Of a stretch of DNA of 64,000 bases, positions 17,495 to 27,442 are shown piece after piece. The notes beneath the pieces were generated by a model that saw only the letters and a list, made by a program, of their open reading frames with translations, searched no databases and was not told where the DNA came from. The DNA comes from Lacihabitans soyangensis. Lineage in GTDB: Bacteria; Bacteroidota; Bacteroidia; Cytophagales; Spirosomataceae. The stretch covers positions 62,001 to 126,000 of the forward strand of contig NZ_RJUF01000001.1 of NCBI RefSeq assembly GCF_024343775.1. The letters run 5' to 3'. Position 1 is the first letter of the stretch, and each line of letters starts with the position of its first letter. The position numbers were made by a program, and so were the translations under genes.

Positions 17495-19156
17495 TTATCT
17501 AAATATCTCCTCAAACGCCTCATTCTTGTATTTTACAATCGGCACTATGGCATTTTCCTTTATTCGCCCACTGAAATCAAACCCACTCAAAAGATATTCG
17601 TCAGTATATTCTCCCGATTCTATGTTTAGTTTGAAAATGTCTTTTCCATCTTTAAGCATTTTTGCAAAAAATAAGATCAGATCATGTCCAGCATAGGCGT
17701 AATAAGAAGGTTGGCCGGCCATTTTTTCCACAAACGTCTTTTCGAAGTTTCTAACATGCTCTTTATCTTTTGCTACAAATTCAGGGTAAATCAATGAAAC
17801 ATGCTCTGTAAACGTGTTGCTTTGGTTTTTATCCCATGCAAAAGATGCGGCCGTACATACCGTTTCAGCGGTTATTTTGCTGTAAGAAACACTTTGTAGA
17901 AATTTAACACCTTGATTATTATCTGTCGCTATGAAAATGTGACCAGTCTCTGGTAAAAGTTTCTGCAGGTTTCCTGCATATTTTTTAAAAACAGTTATGG
18001 TATATCCTTTTTTCAATGCTTCACTTCGGTAAATCGAAGCAAACAAAGAGTCTTTCTTGGCGTTTCCAAAATATATACTTACGGTTTTCTTTCTGTTTAA
18101 ACCAGATACGTATTCTAATGTTTTCTTGGATTGCTGCAAATGCGATGGTTGCATTAAAAATATATTGTTTCCATCTTTCAAAAGACTCAAATTATTGGAA
18201 AGCGGATGAACTTGAATGATTTTATTGCTCACTGCAAACTCTACCGCCTCTTCGTTGGGGTCTGGATAGAGTGGACCTACCATGAGGTCAAGGTCCTTGA
18301 ATCCCTCTCTTTTCTCAAGTATTTGAAAATCATACTTCGATTTTTTTACATCAAAGGCATGTAGATTAACATTTATACCTTGGGTCTTGAGTTGTTCGGT
18401 GGCTATTTTCATGCCCTCATACAATTCAAAAGTATACTTGTTGGCCGCTACACTATTCGTAAGGTCGTTGACATTAAACGGCAACAAAATTCCAAAATCT
18501 AAAGCTGCTTCAGTGCCAGTTGCGGAGGAGGAACTAGACTTGTTGGTCGTTTTGCCTTTTGGTACCTCCTTGAGCTTAAATCTGTTGGTTAGCATATCAG
18601 ATATCTCCAAATCATCCTTCGAATTATATCTGTTTGCCTGAATTTTTTCGACTAAATTTCTGGCCAAAACTTCATGTGTGGGAAATTTGAAATAAAGCTC
18701 CTTGAGGGTTGAAATACTTTTTATTTTCGGAATATGCTGGTTCAGGATATCATTTTTGAGTCCTTCAAATTCTTTGTCTTGGATGGCCTCCAGGCTCTTT
18801 AAGCCTTCTTCAAAGTAGTTTTCGCTAAAGTTCAGCTCGGAGTAAATTATCCGGGCCTCGTTTATTTTGTCCCAGTCATAATAGTTTTCAAACAGCGACC
18901 TGAAAATTACTCGACTTTGGTATAAGTTTCCTTTATTTTTGGCCGTAAGTGCATTGTAAAAATAGGCATACGGCACCATAGGGTTGCTGTAGTTTTTCGA
19001 ACACAAAGGTGCGAACTTCTGACCCGCTTGCTCATACTGACTATTGGCGAAAAGTTGTACGGCTTTTTTGTATTCAATCAGATAGGCTTGGTCATTTAAC
19101 TGTTGCCCAAAGCTGTTTGAAATCAAACCCAACACTATGATAAATGTTTTTTTCAT
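17495..19156 (-). CDS. Periplasmic-binding-fold protein with N-terminal helical repeats (LpoA-like layout)
   Basis: This 553-residue protein has a signal peptide (about 1-18, ending SNSFGQ), then a helical repeat region with TPR-like features (QYEQAGQKFAPLC, KGNLYQSRVIFRSL) to about 185, a serine-rich linker (SSSSSATG) and a type I periplasmic-binding fold. The latter starts LDFGILLPFNVND and includes LMVGPLYPDPNEEAVEFA, IIQVHPLSNN and VCTAASFAWDK, as in LppC/LpoA and branched-chain amino-acid-binding proteins. It is probably exported to the periplasm or outer membrane, perhaps linked to peptidoglycan synthesis (inference from layout). The gene lies between yidC and hemL. Confidence 0.7.
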   Translation of the reverse strand: MKKTFIIVLGLISNSFGQQLNDQAYLIEYKKAVQLFANSQYEQAGQKFAPLCSKNYSNPMVPYAYFYNALTAKNKGNLYQSRVIFRSLFENYYDWDKINEARIIYSELNFSENYFEEGLKSLEAIQDKEFEGLKNDILNQHIPKIKSISTLKELYFKFPTHEVLARNLVEKIQANRYNSKDDLEISDMLTNRFKLKEVPKGKTTNKSSSSSATGTEAALDFGILLPFNVNDLTNSVAANKYTFELYEGMKIATEQLKTQGINVNLHAFDVKKSKYDFQILEKREGFKDLDLMVGPLYPDPNEEAVEFAVSNKIIQVHPLSNNLSLLKDGNNIFLMQPSHLQQSKKTLEYVSGLNRKKTVSIYFGNAKKDSLFASIYRSEALKKGYTITVFKKYAGNLQKLLPETGHIFIATDNNQGVKFLQSVSYSKITAETVCTAASFAWDKNQSNTFTEHVSLIYPEFVAKDKEHVRNFEKTFVEKMAGQPSYYAYAGHDLILFFAKMLKDGKDIFKLNIESGEYTDEYLLSGFDFSGRIKENAIVPIVKYKNEAFEEIFR

Positions 19157-19195
19157 TATAAAGTTGAGATATACTTATTTGGGTTTAAAAAAAAT

Positions 19196-19222
19196 GCTCT
19201 ACAAATCTAAAACTTGTAGAGC
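19196..19222 (-). terminator. Rho-independent terminator of yidC
   Basis: On the minus strand a nine-base-pair stem (GCTCTACAA with TTGTAGAGC), a nine-base loop and a run of T follow the yidC stop codon. The plus strand also carries a T run, so the structure may work in both directions. Confidence 0.85.
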
Positions 19223-19228
19223 GTTTTT

Positions 19229-21070
19229 TTATTTCTTTTTTCTTGAATTTTTCAATTCGGTGCTTTGTTTTTTCATTTCTTCAGATGCCTGAAGTTGTTT
19301 CTGGATGAAATCTCCGAATTTACTTTTTTTCTGAGGCTTGCTGTGATAGTTCTTTCGATTTTTCTCCAAAATCGCCAATATTTTATCTTCGTCAATGAAT
19401 TTCCTAACGATTAGCTGCTGAGCGATGGTGACTACGTTGGAAACCAAATAGTAAAAACTCAATGCCGCAGGGAAACTGTTCAATACAAAAAAGAACACCA
19501 ATGGGAATATATACGACAGCTTTTTCATATCCACCGGACCAGGTTGGTCAGGGGTTACTTGGTTGTTATAATACGTAAACGCTAAAGAGGATAAGGTCAT
19601 CAATACCACAAAAAGACTAATATGATGGCCGATTATAGGTAAATTAAAGCCCCAACTGATCAATGAATCATAAGTAGAGAGGTCATTGGCCCACAAGAAG
19701 TTTTTCTGTCTAAACATCAACATGTTCGGAAACAAGAAGAAAACAGACATCAAAATCGGCATTTGAAGCAATAAAGGCACACAGCCACTTAACGGGCTCA
19801 CACCTACCTGTTGGTAAAGTTTCATGGTTTCTTGTTGCACTTTCACTGCATCGTCACCTACTTTTTCTTTGATGGCGGCTATTTCTGGTGCCAATACTCT
19901 CATTTTCGCCGAACTAACATAAGACTTGTAAATAAGTGGCGTTAGCGTGATTTTTATCATCAAAACCACCAAAATAATCAAAAGACCATAGTTGCTGACA
20001 AATGATTCTACCCAGTTAAACAAAGGCACGAAAACGTACAAGTTAACAGGCTTCACAATGTCATAACCCAAATATAAGTTTTTCTGAAAATCGTTTCCGA
20101 CGCTTTTCAGAGCATCTAAATCATTCGGCCCGAAATAGTATTTTAGAGAAACTTTGTTTTGACTCAAATCAGTAAAAGGAATCTGAGCGGTTATTTTCCC
20201 CAACTTAACGATTGAACTATCTTCAACTGGTGTTTTTAAATCATATTGTGTTTTTTCAAAGTAGCCGTTTTCCGAAACTACGCCTGACGTGAAGTATTTC
20301 TGCTTGAAAGAGAACCATTTTACAGGCAATTCAGCGGTTTCGTTTTCGTCAGAAGTACTTCCGAGGCCGAGGTCTTCAAAAGTTTCTTCTTTGTCGAAAT
20401 AGTTTATTTGGGCTGCTTTGCGGTTTTCTGAAAGGTCATTTTCAAGGACCAACATAGGATTTTCCCAAATCATGGTGGATGGTGCGTTTTTCAAAACTGC
20501 ACCCAATCCTTCTGTTTTGATTTCTTGTTTGATTTCAAAACCTTTGCCTGTAATGGTGTATATTTTTTCGATTTTTCCACCAGAAACGGGTACAGAAAAA
20601 ATAATGTTCTCGGATTTTTCACCAACAACGTTCACACTTGGCTTAGAGACTGCAAAACTTAAGTTTGATAGACTTACATCACCCGCATTGGTTGGTATTT
20701 GAAAATCTGAACCCGTGTTTTTTCCATCGTATAAAACCAGACTTTCTTTCTTGTTGGCTTGATAGGCGTCAAAAGTCTTGTAGTTCTTAAGTTCTACTTT
20801 TACTATTTTGGCACCTTTGCTAGAAAGCGTCACCTTTATGTTTTCGTTTTCAGCAGTTACCAATTGCTCAGGAGCATTTGCCACAGAACTATCTGCAACC
20901 ACCAAAGTATTTGGAGCTGTCGTAGCGGCTGTAGGCTTTTTGGCAGCAGCGGCCTCGGTTTTTACTGGTTCTGCAGGAGGTGTAAGAGAATCATTGAAGT
21001 AGATGTAGGTACCATACATCAAAAACAACAGTATGAAACCTATGATATAATTCTTGTCTAATTTTTCCAT
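19229..21070 (-). CDS. yidC: Membrane protein insertase YidC (Oxa1 family)
   Basis: This 613-residue insertase folds and inserts inner-membrane proteins with or without SecYEG. It has an N-terminal transmembrane segment (YIIGFILLFLMYGTYIYFN), an A/T-rich linker, a large periplasmic domain (about 70-350) and the conserved C-terminal core with five transmembrane helices, including LLIILVVLMIKITLTPLIYKS, GVSPLSGCVPLLLQMPILMSVFF and FPAALSFYYLVSNVVTIAQQ. The lysine-rich tail (NSRKKK) fits ribosome binding. Full length for the Bacteroidota form. A strong terminator follows. Confidence 0.97.
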   Translation of the reverse strand: MEKLDKNYIIGFILLFLMYGTYIYFNDSLTPPAEPVKTEAAAAKKPTAATTAPNTLVVADSSVANAPEQLVTAENENIKVTLSSKGAKIVKVELKNYKTFDAYQANKKESLVLYDGKNTGSDFQIPTNAGDVSLSNLSFAVSKPSVNVVGEKSENIIFSVPVSGGKIEKIYTITGKGFEIKQEIKTEGLGAVLKNAPSTMIWENPMLVLENDLSENRKAAQINYFDKEETFEDLGLGSTSDENETAELPVKWFSFKQKYFTSGVVSENGYFEKTQYDLKTPVEDSSIVKLGKITAQIPFTDLSQNKVSLKYYFGPNDLDALKSVGNDFQKNLYLGYDIVKPVNLYVFVPLFNWVESFVSNYGLLIILVVLMIKITLTPLIYKSYVSSAKMRVLAPEIAAIKEKVGDDAVKVQQETMKLYQQVGVSPLSGCVPLLLQMPILMSVFFLFPNMLMFRQKNFLWANDLSTYDSLISWGFNLPIIGHHISLFVVLMTLSSLAFTYYNNQVTPDQPGPVDMKKLSYIFPLVFFFVLNSFPAALSFYYLVSNVVTIAQQLIVRKFIDEDKILAILEKNRKNYHSKPQKKSKFGDFIQKQLQASEEMKKQSTELKNSRKKK

Positions 21071-21298
21071 TTAGGAGATTATTGATAATAAAAATTTCCG
21101 CAAAATTCGTAAAAAATCTTTATTAAATGGAATCAATCTCTAATTAAATTAAGAACGGTCGATTTTAGTTTTGAATTGGTTTTGATGATGGCCAAAATTC
21201 AAAAGTGCAGAATGGATTGCCAAGTTTCTTGGATTCTAGTAAGTGAATATTTAAGGTTCTTATTTAGTCCAAAGATCTAAAATGCCAAAAGGAAGAAT

Positions 21299-22045
21299 TT
21301 AAATATCCCTGAAGATATTATCTAAAATTATCCCTGTAGCGACAGCAGCGTTCAGTGATTCGGCCAAACCGACCCTTGGAATGGTGATTTTTGTATCGAT
21401 TAGCTTTTCAATTTCTGGGCTTATGCCATGCGACTCGCTGCCTATCACTAAGCCAAAAGGTTTTTTCAAAGACAAATGATGAATGTTTTGACCTCCTAAA
21501 AATGCTCCTAAAACGGGAACTTTTAGGCCATCGATAAATGGAGCGAGGTCTAAATAATGTGCTGAAACTCTTGTAAATGAGCCCATCGTCGAATTTATTA
21601 CTTTAGGATTGTAAAACTCTACGGTATTCTGGCTGCAATAAAGGTCATTGATGCCGTACCAGTCCGCCAAACGAATGATGGTGCCTAAATTTCCAGGATC
21701 TTTGATGTCGTCTAAAATCAAAACTATTTGATTTTCAGTTACTTTTGGTGTTGTGGTGATTTTTTTTTGATTCACCACCGCTACGCCTGAGTTGTTGGTT
21801 TTAAATGTTGAAATAGCCTGTATTTCCTCTTCTTTGCAGATGTTAAATGCCTTAAATTTGGTGTCTGTTGGTACTTTTTCTTTGAAGTTTTCGGTGCAAA
21901 ATATATTTTCTATCTCAAAATCAGAGTTTAATATTTCTAAAATTCCTTTTTCGCCTTCAACCAAAAATTTGCCATATTCCGTTCTGTATTTTTTATTATG
22001 GAGAGATTGAACGTATTTTTGCTGCTGTTTTGAAATCATGGTCAA
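21299..22045 (-). CDS. TrmH/SpoU-family RNA 2'-O-methyltransferase
   Basis: This 248-residue protein has an N-terminal substrate-binding domain (KYRTEYGKFLVEGEKGILEIL) and the C-terminal SPOUT knot. It has the three family motifs: LDDIKDPGNLGTIIRLADWYG near 145, LVIGSESHGISPE near 200 and SLNAAVATGIILDNIFRD at the end. It methylates the 2'-OH of a ribose in tRNA or rRNA with S-adenosylmethionine; the target nucleotide is not evident, and it could be a 23S rRNA enzyme (RlmB/RsmE-like naming should be avoided). It is divergent from tamL, with 15 bases between them. Confidence 0.9.
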   Translation of the reverse strand: MTMISKQQQKYVQSLHNKKYRTEYGKFLVEGEKGILEILNSDFEIENIFCTENFKEKVPTDTKFKAFNICKEEEIQAISTFKTNNSGVAVVNQKKITTTPKVTENQIVLILDDIKDPGNLGTIIRLADWYGINDLYCSQNTVEFYNPKVINSTMGSFTRVSAHYLDLAPFIDGLKVPVLGAFLGGQNIHHLSLKKPFGLVIGSESHGISPEIEKLIDTKITIPRVGLAESLNAAVATGIILDNIFRDI

Positions 22046-22060
22046 TTAAAAAATCGAGGT

Positions 22061-24589
22061 TTGTTTAGACTAATAAAATATTGTTTTGCGGTTGCTATGT
22101 TACTCGGAACGCTGTTTTCGTGTAAAAATAATGCACCGGTAGACAATAATAGGTATATTTTGTGGAGAAATGATTTCAAAGGCAACCAAAATGTCATCGA
22201 CGAAGAACTGGAGCAGATTATTCCTTTTTCTCAAAAAGAAAACTCCAAGCCACTCGAACTGCCCATTACTCCAAGAGTTTGGTGGTACAATTTCGGTCAA
22301 AACACTTTCAATCCCATCAAAAACGAAAGAAAATTGAGTGATTTGGTAGCCGAATTGGAGCAAATCAAGAAATCCAACAATGCCTCTGCCAGAAAGATAC
22401 AAAAAATAGAGAAAAAGATTGAACGCTTCCAAGGCAACCTTCAAGAACAATCGGGATGGCTTTGGCGAAATATCGGTGAAAAACAAGTGCTGATTTCAGC
22501 AGCAAATGTGGCCGAAACGGCCTCTAAAATGAAGAAATTCCTTTACGATGTAGGTTATAGAGATGCAGAGGTCATTTATCGGCTTGATTCTTCCAACGCC
22601 AAGCGGAAACTTAAGGTGACGTATTTTATTGACGAAAAAGTCGGATATAAAATTGACACCGTTCAGTACGTGACCAACGATGTAGTGATTGATAGTTTGA
22701 TTAAAGCCAATGTTTCGAAGCAAACTATTACTTCAGGAAGTCTTTTTGATTTGCGACTGGTGGCTGCCGAAAAACTGCGTTTGGAGGCTTTGCTCAAAAA
22801 TAATGGCTACTATAACTTCAACAATAAGTTTATCAGTCACGGAGCTACGAATTATGAAAATGACGAAGCACTATTCTTGAAAACCAAAAGAGGTAACCTG
22901 AAAATTGAGGTCCAAAATCCCGAAAACAAACCTCGCCATGAACGTTTTACGGTAGAAGAAGTCATTTTTAAAGCTTTTGATCCCAACAGCAGCGACACCT
23001 ACCGAAGCCCCGATACGGTCTTTTACAATGGTGTGAAGTTTATAAGGCTCGACCGCAACGTGCCAATCAATATCATCAGCCCACGTATAATTTCCAAGCC
23101 GGGTTCTGTTTACCGCATTTCTGATATCATGGAAACCCAGCGGCAGATTTCACTTTACAACCAATTCGCTTTTACCTCTTCGCAAATAAAACCACTTTCT
23201 CCCGGTCAGTTATCCTTGGAGTATTTTGCCCCATTACTTGAAAAATACACTTTTGGTATAAGCCCTGGTATCAATAATATTTATAATGATGGCTCTACTT
23301 TTTTTGGTTTAGGAGTTCCGGTTTCATTAACGGCTCGTAATCTTCTCAAGAAATTAGAGATTTTTGAAGGTTCACTTAGAGCATCTTATGAAGGCCAACC
23401 CGCTCCCATCAATACCTCCAGTGAGACCAGTGGTGCCATTCGCGGGAGTTTGGAGTTAGGTTTGAATCTCAACCTTACATTGCCCACCTTGTGGCCCTTA
23501 CAAAATTCACTTCAAGCACTTAATCTCAAAAACCCAAGGACAATATTTGGCATTGGATACAACTATTCAGAGCCTTTTTGGGGTAAAAGGCTGAACTTTA
23601 AACTCAATACCAACCATTCCATTCAATTTTCGAAAAATGCATTTTTGTATTTGAGTGTCTTGGATGCTCACCTCATCAATACCATATATTTCAACAACGA
23701 GTCGGGCCGTAGATTTTACAATAGCTTGATTGATTTGCAGCAACAGGGCAATAACCTCAAAATCACTTTCGATCCGCAGTTTGTTTCCTCGCTGAACTCC
23801 AACTTCGTTTATAACAACCAAAACCCGAGCAAACCACTTTCATCCTCTAAGTTCTTTAGATTGTTTCTGGAGTCAGGCGGAACGGTACTCAATTTTCTGG
23901 ATAACAAAGAAAGAATCAACATTATAGAGAAAGCATTTCCGTTGAGGCAGTCTGAAAACGGTATTGACAGTGTTCGTGCATATTTTAGATTCGTAAAATT
24001 GAATGCTGACTACAGACGCAGTGTAGGTATAAATGCCAAAAGTAGTTATGCTTACAGATTCAATGTCGGCTTGGCCAATCCATACGGAAGCAACCGTTCC
24101 ATGCCCTTCGACAAGAACTTTTTTATTGGTGGTAGCAACAGTGTAAGAGCCTGGGCTCCAAGGACACTTGGAACTGGCTCCTCAAAACCTGACATTACGG
24201 GGGCAGGCAACACTATTCCGCAACCAGGTGATATTTTGTTAGAATCGAGCATCGAATACCGGCTAAAAGTCCTGCACTTCGCTGGTGATATTCAGTTGGC
24301 TGGATTTGTGGATGCCGGCAATGTTTGGAAATGGCACCAAACCAATACGCCTTCCAAACTAGACAAGGCCAATTTCGATTTTCGAAGATTTTACAAAGAA
24401 ATAGCCATTGGTACGGGTTTTGGACTTCGCTGGGACTTGTCTTATTTCTTGTTTAGGTTCGACTGGGGCATCAAGGTATTTGACCCGAGCCAAGATAAGG
24501 GCAGTAGGTTCGTACTTGACGATTTTTCCCTCCGAAGAAAACAACAATACGGCCTCAACTGGAATTTTGGTATCGGTTATCCTTTCTAA
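22061..24589 (+). CDS. tamL: TamA-like outer-membrane assembly lipoprotein (TamL)
   Basis: This 842-residue BamA/Omp85-family protein has a lipoprotein signal (VAMLLGTLFSC, lipobox Cys near 21), then three POTRA-like domains (about 30-390) and a C-terminal beta-barrel ending in the aromatic terminus WNFGIGYPF. It also has the conserved FFIGGSNSVRAWAPRTLG segment (the IRGF-like loop of the Omp85 barrel) near 690. Bacteroidota have this lipoprotein version of TamA, with a role in outer-membrane protein or lipid transport via TamB. The start is a TTG at 22061: it gives an ideal lipoprotein signal peptide, and no better ATG exists. No tamB gene is nearby, unlike in proteobacteria. Confidence 0.8.
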   Translation: MFRLIKYCFAVAMLLGTLFSCKNNAPVDNNRYILWRNDFKGNQNVIDEELEQIIPFSQKENSKPLELPITPRVWWYNFGQNTFNPIKNERKLSDLVAELEQIKKSNNASARKIQKIEKKIERFQGNLQEQSGWLWRNIGEKQVLISAANVAETASKMKKFLYDVGYRDAEVIYRLDSSNAKRKLKVTYFIDEKVGYKIDTVQYVTNDVVIDSLIKANVSKQTITSGSLFDLRLVAAEKLRLEALLKNNGYYNFNNKFISHGATNYENDEALFLKTKRGNLKIEVQNPENKPRHERFTVEEVIFKAFDPNSSDTYRSPDTVFYNGVKFIRLDRNVPINIISPRIISKPGSVYRISDIMETQRQISLYNQFAFTSSQIKPLSPGQLSLEYFAPLLEKYTFGISPGINNIYNDGSTFFGLGVPVSLTARNLLKKLEIFEGSLRASYEGQPAPINTSSETSGAIRGSLELGLNLNLTLPTLWPLQNSLQALNLKNPRTIFGIGYNYSEPFWGKRLNFKLNTNHSIQFSKNAFLYLSVLDAHLINTIYFNNESGRRFYNSLIDLQQQGNNLKITFDPQFVSSLNSNFVYNNQNPSKPLSSSKFFRLFLESGGTVLNFLDNKERINIIEKAFPLRQSENGIDSVRAYFRFVKLNADYRRSVGINAKSSYAYRFNVGLANPYGSNRSMPFDKNFFIGGSNSVRAWAPRTLGTGSSKPDITGAGNTIPQPGDILLESSIEYRLKVLHFAGDIQLAGFVDAGNVWKWHQTNTPSKLDKANFDFRRFYKEIAIGTGFGLRWDLSYFLFRFDWGIKVFDPSQDKGSRFVLDDFSLRRKQQYGLNWNFGIGYPF

Positions 24590-24686
24590 TCTTCGTTTTG
24601 TCTTCATTTTTTGCTTTTAAAGCTCCATTTACTTCATTTCGGATAAATTATAAGTGTTTTTAACACTGACATATTGTCATATTTCG

Positions 24687-24694
24687 TAATTTTG
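24687..24694 (+). promoter_or_regulatory. Bacteroidota-type -7 box upstream of miaB
   Basis: TAATTTTG matches TAnnTTTG. The start of transcription would be near 24700, which supports the ATG at 24722 as the true miaB start. The -33 element is weak (GTTTTTAAC, about 24656). Confidence 0.5.
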
Positions 24695-24721
24695 CATTGC
24701 TTTTTAACAACAGATACTTTA

Positions 24722-26128
24722 ATGACAGCCGAACATATAACAGCAGAAGAACTACAAAACTTAGATGAAGCCAAGGTTTCGGTAAACGAACATGTGCTGG
24801 GTACTAAAAAACTTTATATCGAGAGCTACGGTTGCCAAATGAACTTTGCCGACAGCGAAGTGGTGGCCTCTATCTTAAGAACCAACGGCTATTCTACCAC
24901 AGCCAATCTCGAAGAAGCCGATTTGGTATTGCTCAACACTTGTGCCATCAGAGACAACGCCGAACAAAAAGTAAGACACAGACTTTCGGCTTTAAACAAA
25001 AACAAAAAGGCAAATCCTGGCCTCAAGATAGGTGTGCTGGGATGTATGGCTGAACGTCTGAAAACCAAGTTTTTAGAAGAAGAAAAAATGGTAGATTTGG
25101 TGGTTGGGCCCGATGCCTACCGCGACCTGCCCAATTTGCTCCAAGAAGTAGAAAGTGGCCACAAAGCGGTCAATGTTTTTCTATCGAGAGAAGAAACCTA
25201 TGCCGATATTTCACCTATTCGTTTAGATTCCAACGGTGTTTCGGCCTTTATATCCATTATGCGTGGATGCGACAACATGTGCAGTTTCTGTGTGGTACCT
25301 TACACCCGTGGTCGTGAGCGTAGCCGCGATCCTCACTCCATTTACGACGAAGCCAAAGGATTATTTGAGCAAGGTTATAAAGAAGTAACGCTTTTGGGTC
25401 AAAATGTAGACTCTTATAAATGGTCTAGCGAAACTGAAAAGTACAATTTTGCCAATTTGCTCGAAAAAGTGGCCTCCATACATCCCGATTTGAGAGTTAG
25501 GTTTTCTACCTCTCATCCCAAAGACATCACCGACGAGGTGCTTCATACCATCAAAAAATACGATAACATCTGCAATTACATTCACCTTCCGGCCCAGAGC
25601 GGTAGTTCGAGGATATTGAGTTTGATGAACCGAACCTACTCCCGCGAATGGTATTTGGAGAGAATTCATAAAATCAGAGAAGTTCTAGGCGAAGACTGCG
25701 GCGTGTCGCATGATATGATTGCGGGCTTCTGCACCGAAACCGAGGAAGATCACCAACAAACGCTCAGTTTGATGGATGAAGTGGTTTTTGACTATGGTTA
25801 TATGTTCTTTTACTCCGAAAGACCGGGAACACCAGCCGCCAAAAATCTCAAAGATGATGTTTCTTTAGAAGACAAAAAGCGTAGAGTAAACGAAATTATA
25901 GACAAGCAAAGACAACACTCCGCCATAAAAAACCAAATGTCTGTGGGCAAGGTATTTAGGGTGTTGATAGAGGGCGAATCGAAGAAATCGAGAGAGGATT
26001 TTGCAGGAAGAAACGACCAAAACAAGGTGATAGTATTTCCAAGAAAGACCTACAAGAAAGGCGATTACGTAAACGTTTTTGTGAATTCTTGTACTTCAGG
26101 AACACTTATTGGCGAAATAGTAGACTAA
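24722..26128 (+). CDS. miaB: tRNA-2-methylthio-N6-dimethylallyladenosine synthase
   Basis: This 468-residue radical-SAM methylthiotransferase modifies i6A37 of tRNAs reading UNN codons. The N-terminal UPF0004 domain supplies three cysteines for the auxiliary cluster ([19 protein letters not shown] and GCMAERL). The radical-SAM domain has [19 protein letters not shown] near 177, and a TRAM domain ends the protein ([22 protein letters not shown]). The frame can be extended upstream to 24674, but the preceding promoter-like TAATTTTG and the family N-terminus support ATG 24722. It is followed at four bases by a sigma-54 activator. Confidence 0.95.
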   Translation: MTAEHITAEELQNLDEAKVSVNEHVLGTKKLYIESYGCQMNFADSEVVASILRTNGYSTTANLEEADLVLLNTCAIRDNAEQKVRHRLSALNKNKKANPGLKIGVLGCMAERLKTKFLEEEKMVDLVVGPDAYRDLPNLLQEVESGHKAVNVFLSREETYADISPIRLDSNGVSAFISIMRGCDNMCSFCVVPYTRGRERSRDPHSIYDEAKGLFEQGYKEVTLLGQNVDSYKWSSETEKYNFANLLEKVASIHPDLRVRFSTSHPKDITDEVLHTIKKYDNICNYIHLPAQSGSSRILSLMNRTYSREWYLERIHKIREVLGEDCGVSHDMIAGFCTETEEDHQQTLSLMDEVVFDYGYMFFYSERPGTPAAKNLKDDVSLEDKKRRVNEIIDKQRQHSAIKNQMSVGKVFRVLIEGESKKSREDFAGRNDQNKVIVFPRKTYKKGDYVNVFVNSCTSGTLIGEIVD

Positions 26129-26131
26129 ATA

Positions 26132-27442
26132 ATGATTAATACCACCGAAATACAAAACGCAAAAAATAGGTTTGGGGTTATTGGCAATGCACCACCGCTC
26201 AACTTTGCTTTGAGCATAGCCATCCAAGTAGCACCCACCGACCTCACCGTGCTCATCAACGGTGAAAGTGGAAGTGGTAAAGAATCATTTTCGAAGATAA
26301 TTCATGGGCTCAGCAACCGTAAACTTGGGCCATTTATCGCCATTAACTGCGGAGCCATTCCAGAGGGAACCATAGACTCTGAACTGTTTGGGCACGTAAA
26401 AGGCTCATTTACAGGAGCTATAGAAGACCGTAAGGGATATTTCGAGACCACCAACGGTGGCACAATTTTTCTGGACGAAATCGCCGAAATGCCACTTGGA
26501 ACCCAGGCACGTTTACTCAGGATTCTTGAAAATGGCGAATACATACCTGTGGGTTCTTCGAAAGTGAAGAAAACCAACGTACGTGTGGTAGCCGCTACCA
26601 ATGTCAACCTCCAGACGGCGATAGAGAAGGGTGAATTTAGAGAAGACCTTTACTATAGACTCAACACAGTGCCTATTATGGTGCCGCCCTTGCGTGACAG
26701 AGGCTTCGATATTGAGCTACTTTTTATCAAGTTTACTTCCGATTTTGCCGAAAAGAACCACATTCAACCTGTGGAACTCACCGAAGAAGCCCGTGCCATG
26801 CTGCGTGTTTTCAGATTTCCGGGAAACATCAGGCAGCTGAAGAACATAGCCGAGCAAATAACAATCCTAGAGTCTGACCGCATCATCAATAGTCAGATTC
26901 TTGAGAAGTACCTGCCCAAAAGCCAAAAGTCGGGCTTGCCAGCCTTGCTGAATCCCCATGATTTGGGTGGGCTCAACGACTACACGGAGCGGGAATTACT
27001 CTACAAGGTGCTTTTTGACATGAAAAAAGACATCACCGAACTCAAGAAATTGGTATATTCTCTTATGTCAAATGACGGCATCACTGCAACTCCAGAAAGT
27101 CTTAAACACGAGATATTCAAAGACGTTTTGGCCGAGACACCAGTGGTTTACACCCGTCCGGCCATAGCAGAGTCTGAGCCGGTGTATCCGGTTTATAATC
27201 AGCCATTGACGGAGAATTTTATCAAAATTGATGACTTCCAGAAATCTCGTGAAAATGTGGAAGACATCAGCCATGAGACCGAGGAGGAGTCACTATCGTT
27301 GGAGAAAAACGAAAAAGACATGATCATCAAAGCTCTGAAAAAGAACAATTTCAAAAGAAAATATGCGGCCATGAGCCTCGGAATATCGGAGCGAACGTTA
27401 TATAGAAAAATCAAACAATATGACATCGAAGATGAAGATTAA
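26132..27442 (+). CDS. Sigma-54-dependent (AAA+) transcriptional activator
   Basis: This 436-residue protein starts almost directly with the AAA+ domain: Walker A GESGSGKE near 42, the sigma-54-contact loop GSFTGA near 92 (GAFTGA variant), Walker B GGTIFLDEIAEM near 115 and an arginine-finger region FREDLYYRL. There is no receiver or GAF domain. A C-terminal Fis-type helix-turn-helix follows (MIIKALKKNNFKRKYAAMSLGISERTLYRKI). It activates sigma-54 promoters, and the missing sensor domain suggests that it is controlled in another way or is constitutive. It sits between miaB and lptE, an arrangement that I recall from other Bacteroidota. Confidence 0.9.
   Translation: MINTTEIQNAKNRFGVIGNAPPLNFALSIAIQVAPTDLTVLINGESGSGKESFSKIIHGLSNRKLGPFIAINCGAIPEGTIDSELFGHVKGSFTGAIEDRKGYFETTNGGTIFLDEIAEMPLGTQARLLRILENGEYIPVGSSKVKKTNVRVVAATNVNLQTAIEKGEFREDLYYRLNTVPIMVPPLRDRGFDIELLFIKFTSDFAEKNHIQPVELTEEARAMLRVFRFPGNIRQLKNIAEQITILESDRIINSQILEKYLPKSQKSGLPALLNPHDLGGLNDYTERELLYKVLFDMKKDITELKKLVYSLMSNDGITATPESLKHEIFKDVLAETPVVYTRPAIAESEPVYPVYNQPLTENFIKIDDFQKSRENVEDISHETEEESLSLEKNEKDMIIKALKKNNFKRKYAAMSLGISERTLYRKIKQYDIEDED

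Noticed and set aside
17118-17696. 192-codon plus-strand frame across hemL and its neighbour
   Set aside because: It runs over the coding sequence of two well supported minus-strand genes and contains no domain.
21171-21203. Imperfect hairpin TTTTGAATTGG / CCAAAATTCAAAA as terminator of the methyltransferase gene
   Set aside because: The stem is interrupted, it lies about 100 bases beyond the stop codon and no T run follows on the minus strand.
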